Program-made: the position numbers and the translations under genes
NCBI GenBank assembly: GCA_030063045.1
Contig: JAQSEB010000045.1
Span: 1,426,001 to 1,490,000 of the forward strand
DNA length: 64,000 nt
Origin: Pratylenchus scribneri
Lineage: Eukaryota > Nematoda > Chromadorea > Rhabditida > Pratylenchidae
Direction: 5' to 3'
In this document: one piece after another, positions 27,222 to 39,400 of the stretch
Numbering within the stretch: the first letter of the stretch is position 1
How the letters are laid out: every line of letters starts with the position of its first letter
Notes under the pieces: model-generated
Database searches by the model: none
What the model saw: the letters and a program-made list of their open reading frames with translations, nothing else
Told to the model about the DNA's origin: nothing

Positions 27222-27539
27222 ATGCAATTCCTCCTCTTTGCCACCTTGATTTTTATTGGCCAAACATTGGGAAAGATTGAACTTGCGGAAATCACTATGG
27301 CAGAAAACGAAAGCCCCGAGTAAGTGATTACGAAAATTAAAATTTCGCTAAAATATTCAAATTTGAAATTAAAATTTTTCTGTCGATTTTTCCTTTAGCT
27401 CTCTCCGCCTGCTGACTGCCAATTAAATTATGAATGTGCTGATATTTCTTGTCCTTGCGACAAAAAATGCCATATTTACGGCCAAAATGGGAAGGGGTAT
27501 GGATTTTGTGTGGATAAGGATGGAGTTGCGGGAAAATGA
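27222..27539 (+). CDS. Small secreted Cys-rich peptide locus, possibly frame-disrupted
   Basis: Exon 1 (27222-27318) encodes a signal peptide, MQFLLFATLIFIGQTLGK, then a short acidic spacer, and ends at a good GTAAGT donor. After a TTTAG acceptor, 27399-27539 encodes six cysteines in the pattern C-x5-C-x4-C-x-C-x3-C-x12-C with a GYGFC end, reminiscent of small defensin- or knottin-like peptides. Joined by the obvious splice sites, however, the exons are out of phase: the spliced frame would soon meet a stop. The locus is therefore a recent pseudogene, carries a sequence error, or uses an unseen splice. Function unknown; I make no toxin claim. Confidence 0.4.
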
Positions 27540-28810
27540 GAAGGAAACGATGCAATGAGTAGAATGAACGAATGTAGAAGAACGAAGAAAAGTTTAGAGA
27601 AATTTTAACAAATAGAGAAGAATAAAGATTTTTAGAATTTTCGCTATATTGTCATTCAAATCTTCAAATCTTCAAATTCATATTCTCGCCATTTTAGTCC
27701 CACTGTACTTGAAGCTTGAAATCCAATTTTCTCCTAATTTCCGATCATTTTCTGATTGGAATTTATTATAATTTTGGATAGACAATATATGGAATGGATT
27801 CGGAAAAGGGGCTAAAAATTAGATGCAATTGCGCGCAAAAAATGATTATTTTGTTACTTTCAGTTACTCATTGTAAATTTGTTATGAAAATTACGATGGA
27901 TGGGGGAAATGTAGACAAATTAACATTGTGCCTTGGGCAGCATATTCTATTTATCTAATCTAATAAAAATTGATCAGCGATCGCTTCCCTAGCATATTTT
28001 CGAGAAAAATAAACAATAATATCTTCTGGAATTCGCCGAAATCATTAAATATAAAAAATAAAAATAATTGTTTGAGCAGTGATCACTTAATTTTGTTTTT
28101 TTACAATATAATTTTCGCGCACCAAATTTGGAAGGAATTTCTGAAACTCGCAACTATCAATCATGTCTTAATTTAAGACTTTTTCTTTTTAAAAAATTGG
28201 ATTTATTTTTTATGAAGAAATGTTAATTTTATAAAATTTGATTAACCAAAACATCTTCGAATAATTCCATGGCCAATTATTGTAACATTTTTCAACCCCT
28301 TTATTATCAATTCGTTAAATATATTTAAATGGAAATTAAGAAATTTAATGAAATCAAATGTTCGAAATCCAAATAAGTATAAATTAATATTTAAAGAATA
28401 ATGAGAATAGGAAAAATTATAGAATTTGATTTATAAAAATATTTAAAAATTTAATCTCAACAAGATTAACAAATTATTTTGAGAAAATCTCTTGGCAAAT
28501 ACAATAGTTAGTAACATTTTTTAGTTTTTGCATACAAATCGATTTACCAATTTTCTTCACTGATTATAGCTAAAACAGCAAAAATTATTTTAAAATCCTT
28601 TTAATGTGGCCATGGACCAATGATGGTGAAAATAAATATGATAATAAAGAGTTTGGGAATTGGCATTGGCATTGGAAGGCAAAATGGAGATTAATAAATT
28701 GAATTTTTTTTTTGCAATTGTTAACTTTTTTTAGTCATTTCTAAAATGACGAAATTAAGAAAATAAAAATTAAAAAGTAAATAAATTTAATTAATTTGAA
28801 TTCTACATGG
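27540..28810. other. AT-rich intergenic DNA
   Basis: No coding stretch, RNA gene or repeat recognised. Confidence 0.5.
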
Positions 28811-28970
28811 AATTTTACTCAATTTAATCAAAATAAATTTAATAAATAGGCCTTTAGGATAAAAATCAGACTTCCAATAATGGAATATAGGGAAAATTAA
28901 GTGAATCTCTGCCTGCAGCTATGGTAAGAAGAAACAACCGCTGATTTACTTGGAAGTTGGGGCTTTCTTC
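28811..28970 (+). repeat. Dispersed repeat, copy 1 (left of the SPRY gene)
   Basis: Shares TTTTACTCAATTTAATCAAA, then GCCTTTAGGAT, then TCTCTGCCTGCAGCTATGG-like blocks, in order, with 31478-31648. The copies are diverged and in the same orientation. Confidence 0.7.
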
Positions 28971-29869
28971 AAATTTGATTACTCTTATAAGCTATTTCAG
29001 TTATTCGATGCCATTTTTTTTGCCATAGTTCAACAAGGAAGCAGCTACCAATTTGTAAGGCGGTATATACTATACACCATTAGAAAATACTTTAAGGCCT
29101 TTATTATAAAACAATTTGAAATATTCTATTCTGCTGGTGCCATTCATTTGCTTCAATTCCCAATTGTCCATTCCAAAAATTGAAAAAGCAACCGATTAAT
29201 TTTATTTTCATTTAATTTTACACATTTTCACATGTGAAATGTGATTCATTAAATTCGTCACTTTCATTTCCATTTCAATTTTAGGATTTCTATTAAAAAT
29301 TAAACCCAATCGACCAAACCATCCAAATATTCATTTGGAATCGATTCATCATTCATTTTCATTTTACATATTTTTAAATTCATTTTTTAATTGGCCAAGA
29401 GGGTGTTTAAATTAAAAACTATCAAAAGCCTAAATTCTTTTAGGCAATAAAATGAAAAAAATTCATTAATTACTGCGGCATTCACAAATCACAATGATTG
29501 CCATTCTATAGCCCTAAATCACCTCTAAAAAGTAGCTTTAATAATTTTTTGAAAATTTAAAATAATTTGTTAAATAATTGGCTTTTCCACAAAAAATTCG
29601 AGTTTATAACTCAAATATATGTGTAAAGTGTAACCTTTTGTAATGAATGAATTTAAAAAATTTTAGAAAGCGAAATTTTAGGGAATAGTTTGGGCTCTCC
29701 AATGGTAAATAATATTCGGAATAAAGTTATTTTCTTGTTGGGCTATTGTCCAAAAAACAATGCAGTTGCTGAAATGGCATTATTAAATTTTTCCCTTTCT
29801 TTATTAGCCAATAAATTTTGCCATTTAACTCCCCAAATTATTATCACTTAGCCAATTTGTAGCTCGACA

Positions 29870-31034
29870 ATGTCTTTTTGGCGGCTTATATTGACGATTA
29901 TGGCAATATTCTGTGCTATTGCCTGCCGGAAGATATTGGACAAATTTGACAAAATTCAGAATGAAATGAAAGAAATGAATATGGAAATTAAATTTTTGAA
30001 GGAAGAACTATCAAAAAAGGATCTTGAAATTGAAGGATTGAAGAAAACAATTGGAGAATTGGTAGCGGCAACAAAACATGAAGGAAATCACAGAGCAGTC
30101 GAGGTTGGAAAAATTTTTTACACTTTTTAATCAAAAATATAATTTATTCCTCCATTTTTTAACATTCGAGAATTAGTATTTTTTATGGTTTCTATTTTTT
30201 GCTGCCTTTTTTATTCATGCTCTAGATATTTTTAAGCTTTAAATTAAAAAAATTCTTATTAGCATTTTCTCATTCTGGAAAATATTCTGCATGTAGGATT
30301 ATTTTATATAAAGGCAATTCAATTTAAGCATTCTGGCCCAGATGGTAAAAAATTAAAAATCTTATTTAAATTCAATAATTTTTTAGGATGGAATACCATT
30401 CGTGCAATTTTGCCATTTCCATCATTCAATTCGGGGAAACTGAAAATTGCGTACTTTGAAGTGCAGATTTTGAAGTAATTTTTAAATTTATATTTTATTA
30501 GTTTAAAAATGAAAATTAAACACATTATTTGATGTTATAAAAAATAAATAATTTTTTCATTTAATCAGCTCATCTCTGTTATTCTTTTAAGAATTGAAGG
30601 ATATGGCCTTATTATCATTGGATTCGTTGATGAAAAATTATTTAAGAACAATTCAATTGGAATTACGGACAAATACGGAATATTTATTGATGAATCCCTC
30701 ATTGATTTTGAAAATGTTCCCAATGGCCAATTCAGAGAAGGGGATGTAATCGGAGTTGGAATTGCCAGTGGGCCAAATTCATTGTTGCAATGTTTTGCCA
30801 CATGCAATGGCGAATGGATTGGTAAAATAATTGAAATGAGCAAAATTTTAAAATAAATATTCAAATTCAGGGAAAGTTAAATTGCCGCAAAAATTTGCTA
30901 ATGTTCAACTTTTTCCGGCTGTCACATTATTCGAGGCTGGCAATTCAATCCGCGCAAAATTTGACAAGGACAAATGGAGCTTTGAAGAATTCGAACGTGT
31001 CTTCTATAAAGAATTTGGGGAATTGATGGAATGA
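29870..31034 (+). CDS. Secreted SPRY-domain protein (SPRYSEC-like) with coiled coil
   Basis: Exons are about 29870-30103, a 16-bp microexon 30329-30344, 30387-30474, 30592-30821 and 30871-31034. All phases fit. The N-terminal hydrophobic segment (LILTIMAIFCAIA) looks like a signal peptide. It is followed by a 50-residue coiled coil (EMKEMNMEIKFLKEELSKKD...). The SPRY domain follows, with SGPDGWNTIRAI, KIAYFEVQILK, EGYGLIIIGFVDE, REGDVIGVGI and LFPAVTLFEAGNSIRAKF, which match family strands in order. Secreted SPRY proteins are large effector families in cyst nematodes and act inside plant cells. An effector role here is inference. The coiled coil between signal and SPRY is unusual for that family. 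Confidence 0.8.
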
Positions 31035-32413
31035 AAAAATGAGAAGAAGGATGAATCATTCAAATATATTTTTAAATTGAATTTATTCCATTTTTTTGGA
31101 AATAAAAATTTGAATAAACAGTAAATTTTAGAAAATTAAATATGTAATTAAAAAAGTTTTTATTCAAATATTGCTGATTTATTTTTCGCCTCCCAAATAT
31201 TATTGCCCAAAAAATATGCCTTAAAAATGTGTACGAATTGAACCTTTTTGCAATTATTTCTTTCCTTTTCAATTTTATGGCCATATGGCCAATAATTTCA
31301 TAAAGTTCGTTCCATCATTAATTAATGTTTTTTGCCGAGTTTTATTTAATAAATTTTAATTTCAATAATGACATCATTTTTCCTTGTGCCATATTCAAAG
31401 CCAGATTTTCCTCTACTAATAGTTAAATATTTTATTTCAATATTAAAAAAATAAAACTAAATAAAGGGTATAAAAATAATTTTACTCAATTTAATCAAAA
31501 TAAAACTACTAGATATGCCTTTAGGATTAAATTAGACAACAATAAATGGAATCGAGGCGAAAATTGAGTGAGATCCCTGCCTGCAACTATGGAAATTGGA
31601 AAGAGAAAATCACCGCCAATTTAGTACTTAGGAGTTAGGACATTCTTTAGTTTATAGCTCACAATCAGTGGAACAAAAACTATTAAAAAAGGCGAAATCC
31701 ATTTGAAAGCCCTCCTAAAAATCCTTTATAATTTGATTTTTATAATTTCTTCAACAGATGAAACTCTTTCTAGAAAAAGCGGCCTTTTTCTTTAGATTAT
31801 TATAGCTATTTATTTATATTAATTTTATTAAAATTTATTTAAAATTGATCGAATTATGCCCTCATTTAATGCCCATTTTAGTTATGACTTATGAGAGGGA
31901 AAATCAAAAAATCTCCATCAAAATTCACATTTATTATAAAAATAATGCACAGGCAATTTCCCATTCGCATTAATTTTCTCAATAAATTTTCCAATTTTAT
32001 TTAATCTGAGATTGGGATTTGACGATTTTCCATTTTAATTCGGAATATGGACATTCTTATTACATAAAATAATTTTTTTCAATACATCAATCGAATATTT
32101 CCCCTATTCTAATTCAAAATTGCCTCCAAATCCATCATTTTGATTGACCCTGAAAAAGCGGCGAGTATAAAACGGCGGTGAATTCATTCCTAAACATCTA
32201 ACAATATAAATTAACTTTTCTATTTTTATTTATAAATTTTATCCATTATTCGAATAAAATATCAAATATTTATGCAAAGTTTAAAAAAAATATTTCTCAT
32301 AAAAATATTTAGTTCAGTTTAATTTAATAGTTAATTATTAATTAATTAAATTTATTTTTTTTATTAAAATTAATTTATAAAATCAAATCCAAAAACATCA
32401 ACAAATTCGAAAT
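31035..32413. other. Intergenic with dispersed-repeat copy 2
   Basis: 31478-31648 is the second copy of the repeat at 28811. The remainder is AT-rich. The 32160-32200 stretch with GAGTATAAAACGGCGG is a plausible TATA region for the next gene. Confidence 0.55.
31478..31648 (+). repeat. Dispersed repeat, copy 2 (right of the SPRY gene)
   Basis: Diverged direct copy of 28811-28970. Together the copies bracket the SPRY gene. Confidence 0.7.
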
Positions 32414-34368
32414 ATGATAAAATTCGGTCGACCATTGCCGCCTGAATTACATAGCGAAATTCATAAATGTTTGCCATTGGCTAATGCCATCTATGTTTTG
32501 GTGAATGTACCATCTCGAGTAATTGCCTTCAATAATTCGCCCAGAATGCGTCGATGCATTCAACGACTCAAAACGGTTTAAAAATTAATTTAGATTTTTA
32601 TTAAAATGGGAAAATAAATTTAAAATAAACTATGTGTAGATTTAAAATTAAATATTATTAAAATTTTTCCATAATTATTTCAGTCTTTGAATGAATATAT
32701 TGAAAAATTGGCCACTGATGAAAATGAGATGGCTCGAAACGAAGAAGAAGAAATAGAAAATGATGAAGAAGTATTGAAAATTTGCAAAGAAATTGAATGG
32801 AAACCGCAATTGGACGCATTGTTTCGTTATGGAGCCTGCATAACAACAACAAAAGAATTTGTGATGGAAAAAACCATTTCTGGGGTGCCTAAAAATTTTG
32901 CGGGAGAATTGTTTTTGCACTTAGCAAATTCACGGTAGCTTTACATATTTTTTCAATATTTTTATTTATTGAATTCATGGAAATGGGGATTTTTTTCTTT
33001 ATTTTTATATTCATTCTTCCATTTAATTTAAAAAAAATATTAAAATTTTATTTGAATAACAACTTTTAATATATTTTAGTTCAACACAAATGATGCTTGA
33101 CTATGTAGAAATGTATTTTGATTTTGAAGTACTTCCAATTCCAACATTTTTAAAACCATTATTTGAAATTGCTGATGAAGATAATTTGATTGATGGCCGA
33201 ATTTTATTCGACTCTCTGCAATTGGAAATTGAAAATGGACAATTTTTTTGCATTTATGAAGGAGAATTGAGTCGAAATAAATTTGATGGTTATGAATTTA
33301 TATTGAATGTGGTGAACAAAATGGATAAAGAAATGCTGTTTCAAATTAAGTTTTGTGTGGATTCTTCCAAGGAATTCATTCATTTTCTTGAATACACCAA
33401 ATGGGAAATGCAGGTTTATAAATATTTTCGACAAAATTTTAATTATTATTTTAAAATTTAGTCTTTGGATGATTTTGTAAATTCATTACTTGCCGATGAT
33501 CCAATCGAACAATGTGGCGACAAATTTGAGGCAAAAAAAAATATTTATTGGGATACGGAATTGGATTTGTGGCTGCGTCGTGGAGCCGGTTTAAGCACAT
33601 TACGACATTTCAAATTAAATCAACAATATAATTTTAATCTGCGGTTCTACAATTGCAATATTGATTATATTGATTTTTTGATCAGTTATATGGCCAATAC
33701 AAAGTAAATTAAATTGCTCTGATATTTCGATTTTTATTTTAGATACCCGGAGGAATTCCTTGAATCCATTGAAATGAATTTGGAGCCAAAAATTCGATAT
33801 TCATTATTAATTTATGGTTACATTTTGAAAATTTGTCTCGAAGGCATACCACAAGGTATAAATAAATTATATAATTTATTTAATTACTACAAATTTAAGG
33901 TGGAATTATTACAAATTTTCACAAGAAAAATTTGCATATTCTCTCGGCAAAAATTGTGGAACCAAAAAAACAATGGCTGGACAGCCCTTATGATATGGAA
34001 TTTACTTTGGCAAATATACCAACGAATGGGAAATATTTGTTCGATATTGATTTACAAATCGGAAATCAACTCAATCAAATTCTTGGAATCACAATCAAAA
34101 AACGAAAGGTATTATCAATTGAGAAACCTATTTATTAAAATAAATACTATTTTTTTATATAAAATTTTTAAAAAATATTTTTGAATTAAAAAAATCAACA
34201 TAACCATCTATAAAATTACAAAAATAATTAAAGATTGAAAACATTGTTGAATTGGAGTTGGAGTGCAATGATCAAATTGGGCTTGGAAAGAAGAGGAAAG
34301 CGACAAATTATGATGATGGAAAAGATGAAAATATACCGTCATATTCCGGAAAAATAACCAGATTTTAA
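32414..34368 (+). CDS. F-box-like protein of a nematode-specific type, function unknown
   Basis: About seven exons with consistent phases: 32414-32577, 32684-32937, 33080-33412, 33462-33704, about 33743-33855, about 33900-34108 and 34231-34368. The N-terminus FGRPLPPELHSEIHKCLPLANAIYV resembles an F-box start (LPPEL..EI...L). An acidic linker follows (ARNEEEEIENDEE), then a long domain with repeated Trp/Tyr-containing blocks such as WDTELDLWLRRGAGLSTLRHF and WKPQLDALFRYGACITTTKEF. These two look like tandem copies of one module (about 32804 and 33549). A basic tail ends it. F-box proteins bring substrates to SCF ubiquitin ligases; that assignment is tentative. The repeated module is clear. 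Confidence 0.6.
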
Positions 34369-35336
34369 TAGGAGGAAAATCAAAAATTTAGATAAATTCG
34401 ATAGTGCATTTATTCGAACAATATTATTATATTCCACATTAATTATTTTTTTTTATTTATTATTTAATTTTGTTAATAATTCTCAACATAATATAAAATG
34501 TATTTTCTATAAATGCAATTATATTATAAAAATTGAATTCTTATTTAAATATATTGGCAATTCATTAATAGAGAATTAAATACAAATTGTTTCAAATTAA
34601 ACTGAATAATCTTGCAAAAATATTATAATAATTTTTTGTCCATCTAAACAAAGAATAAAACAAACCGAAAGAATGCCCCAGCAGATGCCCGACAAGCCAT
34701 TGCCCCATATTGGGAAATGGCATTTGGTGATTCGCAAACAGTGCACGATTTATTGTTTCTTTTTCGTCCCATTTATTGGTTAATTTGTTTTTAAATTGGA
34801 ATTAAAAAAATATAATTTGGATAAATTAATAGCTTAATAAGCTATGTATTTTATTTATGAAGAGGAATAAAATTGATGAATATGGAATTGAAGGGTAATT
34901 TACACAAAATAAAAATTGGAGACTAGACTAGAACTAGATTTACCCAAATGCTATAGATTAAAATTATGTTTTTTTGATGAGTGAAAATGGATGTGGAATT
35001 GAATTGAATATAAATTTGCTAATTTGACAATTAATAAATGAGAAATATTTCATTCTTTCTATCTTTTTTTTCTAAGCAGCATCCAATTCGATTGAATTGT
35101 GAATATTTTATACAATTGGAGGGACGAAAAATCTCAGGAAATTAAATTTAAATAAATCTTATTTTTAGTAAATTAAATTAAATTAAAAGAGCCCAGATTT
35201 AATTGAACGAAAGTCAACCACGAAATTTGCTAATTTGAGCTCGCGAATTGCGAGAAGATTTTATTTATTCAGAATGACAAAAAGAATAAGAATAATAAAC
35301 TTTGCATTAGCCATTTTTCTGCTTGTTGACATAAAA
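34369..35336. other. Intergenic with an orphan nuclear-receptor exon
   Basis: AT-rich. The only recognisable item is the zinc-finger relic at 34675-34786. Confidence 0.5.
34675..34786 (-). pseudogene. Orphan nuclear-receptor first zinc-finger exon
   Basis: On the minus strand, MGRKRNNK.C.VCESPN and AISQYGAM.CRA are nearly identical to the first exon of the nuclear receptor at 54590. The fourth zinc ligand is lost: the site RACGAFF has become RASAGAFF, with one extra codon. No second finger or ligand-binding exons lie nearby. It is a duplicated, inverted and dead exon fragment. Confidence 0.8.
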
Positions 35337-35965
35337 TCAATCCAAATCTTCCTTTGATGAGGTGCCATCCTTCAAATCGTCAAATTCGCTGCTCATTGCC
35401 ACTGTTATGGTCACCTCGACCAAATTTTCATTAGGCAATCGGGGATCGAAGCCACCTCAAATTAAATTGCAAAATTAAAGAAGAAAATGTAATAAATACC
35501 TCGAAGTTTGATCCGTTCCGCATATTCTTCGTCAGTCGGTTTCCATGCATTTCGAATTGTTTCAAAAATTGCCAGGGCATTTCGTCGGGATTTAATTTCC
35601 AAGCGTCTATTTTCTTCCAACAACAAATTTGTCCTTTCTTCTTTCAGACGAATGCTTTCGAGTAGTAGATCCGTTTCTTCTTGCATTTTACGTATTTCTT
35701 CCTCTTGAATACGCATTTCTTCTTCTCTAATAGCCTCTTCTTCGTTAATTCGGTCAAAATATTCCCATAATTGTTCTTCGCCTTCATCATCTTTGCCTGC
35801 TATTTCTTCATCATTTGCCATTTCTTCATCATCATTTTTGCTCATCATCCGGTTGATTTTGTCCAGTAATTGGTCTTTCTCTTCGCACAATTGTTCTTTT
35901 TCTTCCAATTCTTCTTCCTCATCCTCGTCCCACACATAACCATCATCATCATCTCTGTCAGCCAT
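35337..35965 (-). CDS. Acidic coiled-coil protein
   Basis: Exon 1 (35965 to about 35500) starts MADRDDDDGYVWDEDEEEE and continues as Glu-rich heptad-like helix (EAIREEEMRIQEEEIRKMQ, LKEERTNLLLEENRRLEIK). It ends near TDEEYAERIKLRG. After a short intron the last exon (about 35455-35337) encodes FDPRLPNENLVEVTITVAMS and an acidic end. About 190 residues, no signal peptide, so probably cytosolic or nuclear. The family is not recognised and low-complexity charge limits comparison. Confidence 0.65.
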
Positions 35966-36473
35966 CTAAATTTAAAGATTTTCGGAATTTTGTTGAAATT
36001 AAATTTGCCTTATTAAACTTGATTTAGTGCTGTTGGAATTGTTTAATGAAAATTTGTTTAAATGAAATACTGCCTTTTCGAATAGGGAGTTATGTGAAAC
36101 GATTGAAATATTTAAGCGAAAAAAATTATGTTTAATTGGAAAATCTCCATTTGAAATGTGAATCATCTCCGATTAATTGAAATTAAAAGTCGCCCAAATA
36201 ACCGACAATAATTTTTTGCCCTTCATTTCCTTGCAAAGCCTCTCTCAATCGATTGTAGGTTCAATAATTTCTGGTCAAAAATTTTAATATAAAAATGATG
36301 TAGTATCTAGTATTTAAATTGATAATTGAAAATGAATAAATAATGGAATGTGCAAATTTATGTAAAAAATACATTTTAATTAAAATCGAGGCAAATCGTA
36401 AAATGGGTTATTAATAAATAAATAATAACAATCAATTCATCGATTATCATTTCCTTTTAATTCATTTATCTAT
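35966..36473. other. Intergenic, AT-rich
   Basis: Promoter region of the coiled-coil gene and downstream region of the RdRP. Nothing specific seen. Confidence 0.4.
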
Positions 36474-39400
36474 TCACAAATTGATGAGTCGATCATAAAG
36501 TTGTTCAGCCATTTGTGTGAATATTTGACGGCAATCACCGACCAAATTCAATGGTGCTGTTACGGCCAAAATCTCACGAAGATTGTTCAATGCTTGCGGA
36601 GTTCCTTTTGATGAGACCCAAATGCGAATCATATCATTGCCGGAAAAATAGATAAAATGTATAAAATGTTTTTGTTTCCCAAAAATTATTTACTTTTGAA
36701 TTTGGATGGCAATGCTCGTAAAACGATATTGTCGCAACCAGTGGCAATGCAAAGCTTATTCAACATTTCCGGATTGTATATGATTCGTTTGTGACTAATT
36801 TTTGGCACTTCAATGATGAATGGTTCACCCTCTCGCACTTGGGTGGTTGATGGTCCACATTGAATGCGTTGATCCGAATTACTGGGAATGCAATCGAAGC
36901 GAAATGTAAAAGCCAATTTATGGAAAACTTGAACAGCATACTATAATTATATTAAATTTTTCAATCGATCAAAAAGCTTTGCTGTAAATTACTTTATGAA
37001 TTAGTCCAAGTTGTGTTTGCGTCAACAATGATTGAAAACCCATTTCAGGTTCACTGAAATCCACAAAAGGAAGCAGTCGAAATTGTCGTGATGAAAGGAA
37101 TTGGAGGAATTGTAGAAACTTTTTGCCCAGTCCACCATGCTGTTTTTCAAGGTTCAAACGAATGTTCGATTGTTGATCGTTTTGTTGGATCTAATAGAAA
37201 ATTTAATACAATTGGGTCAAAATTTAATTAGAAACCTGTTCAAGCCAACATGGATTTGATTCAATTTGCTCGCAGGGCAAATGATTGAGTCCGAATTGAA
37301 TGACCAAAATGCAAATATGTAATTGGTTGAGCATTCCATTCCCATGACCGTTTTCTTCAATAAGAAGTCCTCCCATTTTTGCCCATTTCACACAATAAAA
37401 TAATAATTTTACCAACCCTAAACGGATTAAACTTAAATAAATATCTCACATATTTATTTACCATCATAGCGTTGACAATATTTTTGGATATTTAAATATG
37501 CTAATTGTTCCTCAACTGGTGCGTTTATTGGATTGCAAATTAATTCAAAGAATTGTCTAAAAATTTAAATTATTTTTATGAATTCAAATTGTTTAATTTA
37601 ACCTGAATTGTTTAGTCTTTTTTCTTTTTTCCATATAATTGTTGATATGTTCAGAGAGTTTATCGCTTAATGGATCAAATGTGAAGCGTTCAATGGGGCT
37701 GAGTTTGTTCATTGAATTGGTTCGACGGACGAAATTGATAACATCCCAAGCGAGCCATGGGAATGAAAGTAAATGACGAGAATGAGAATCTTAAACATTT
37801 TTTCCAATAGAAATACAATATTAATTCTATTCAAAATACCGTATGCACATTTATAGTATGCACATGCCATTTTTTTGTAATCCTCTGATGGTTCTACACA
37901 AACACGTCGGAATATATCCTTTTAGATTTAATAATAGTAAAATTTTTAGGTAATTTATTTATACTTTGGTTCCATCGGCAGAACGATATAGAGGTACGGT
38001 TACTTCTTCATAACGAATTTTTGGCCTCCCATTGAGCGATGTTTCAAAAAATTGACGTCTGAAACGACTGAAAACACTGAATAATCTCTGTTCAATAGCA
38101 TTTGTTGTATTGTAGAAACTCATATCATCGGAATCCTAAAAATTAATATATTACAAGTTTTTCCTAATAATTTTCACTTTGTCACTAAGACGATTTCGTA
38201 AACCGGTAAAATGTCCGGAGAAGAGTTCACCCTCTGTTTTGATTCCATAAGTATCCAAAATACTCTAAAAATTAATATTTAATTATGGAATTATATTTAT
38301 AAACAAGCATGAATATTCGCTGAATAGGATTCATAATGTTGTTGGACTAATTTACGCAAATCTAAATCATCGCATCCTCTCCATGTGATTAATGGGTCCA
38401 ATTCAACAATATTTGCATTTTCTTCATCTGCTGTTGCAATCGTCAAAATGTCATCAATTTCTTTTGCACGTCTAATTTTTAATTTTTTAAAATGATTAAA
38501 AATTTGAATTTGAACCTGTATAATTGACCATTCAGTCTCGATGAAATATACATTGGCTCATGGTTTTTCTCCATAAAATCCGGAAGCCGTTCTGCCCTTT
38601 CCGGTGGCATCGCCGGTGTTGCTGGCCCGTCCTCGTCAGCTTCTTTGGCAGCTATCCAATCTATTTTGAGTGGTTTAGGTGGTTTGCCAGTTTTTGGAAA
38701 ATCTACAGCTTCCATGTGTTTGGCTGCAATCTACATATAATATAAAATGAATATAATTTATTTTAAAAATATAATTTACTCTCATGCACACTTCACTTTT
38801 GATCCCATAAAGGTCTGAGTTGACCAAAAAGGCATTGGCAATTTTCCCTATTGAATCCTGTTTGATATAATCCACAAAAAATGCTGTCATTTTTTCTCGC
38901 AAATCTTCTTGATTAATAGCTTCGGATTCAGTTAATCTATGGATAATTAATTTTTATATTATTTATAATTAAATGATAATATCCCCTACTTGCAAGTATA
39001 ATCAAATGCTTCTTCATTCCGATCCAAGTAGAGTTGTTGATCCCATATAACCTTAATTTTTCAGTAGGAAAATAATTTTAATCACGAAAATATCCATCTA
39101 TTTACTAACCGTATATTCATCGCCATCCAAATCAGAACCTTAATATTTATAATGAGTCTTTTAATCCAAATATAATTATCCAAACCAGCCATCACGTCCG
39201 TATGAGGCCTTGGCCCATAGCGAGGAAAAACGACCACATCACAAAGATAATGCAATGCGGGAATATCAACAGCGGTAAACATTCGAATATCGCCAGCGAC
39301 AATGGATGGATTTTTTGTGATCATTACAGGCCCTTTTATTATGATTTATTAATTTTATATAGATAAAAATTACCTTTCAAAACTTGACGTTCCGCTGATG

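Noticed and set aside
28950..29183. 77-residue aromatic-rich plus-strand frame
   Set aside because: Its start lies in the dispersed repeat and the composition is that of AT-rich non-coding DNA.
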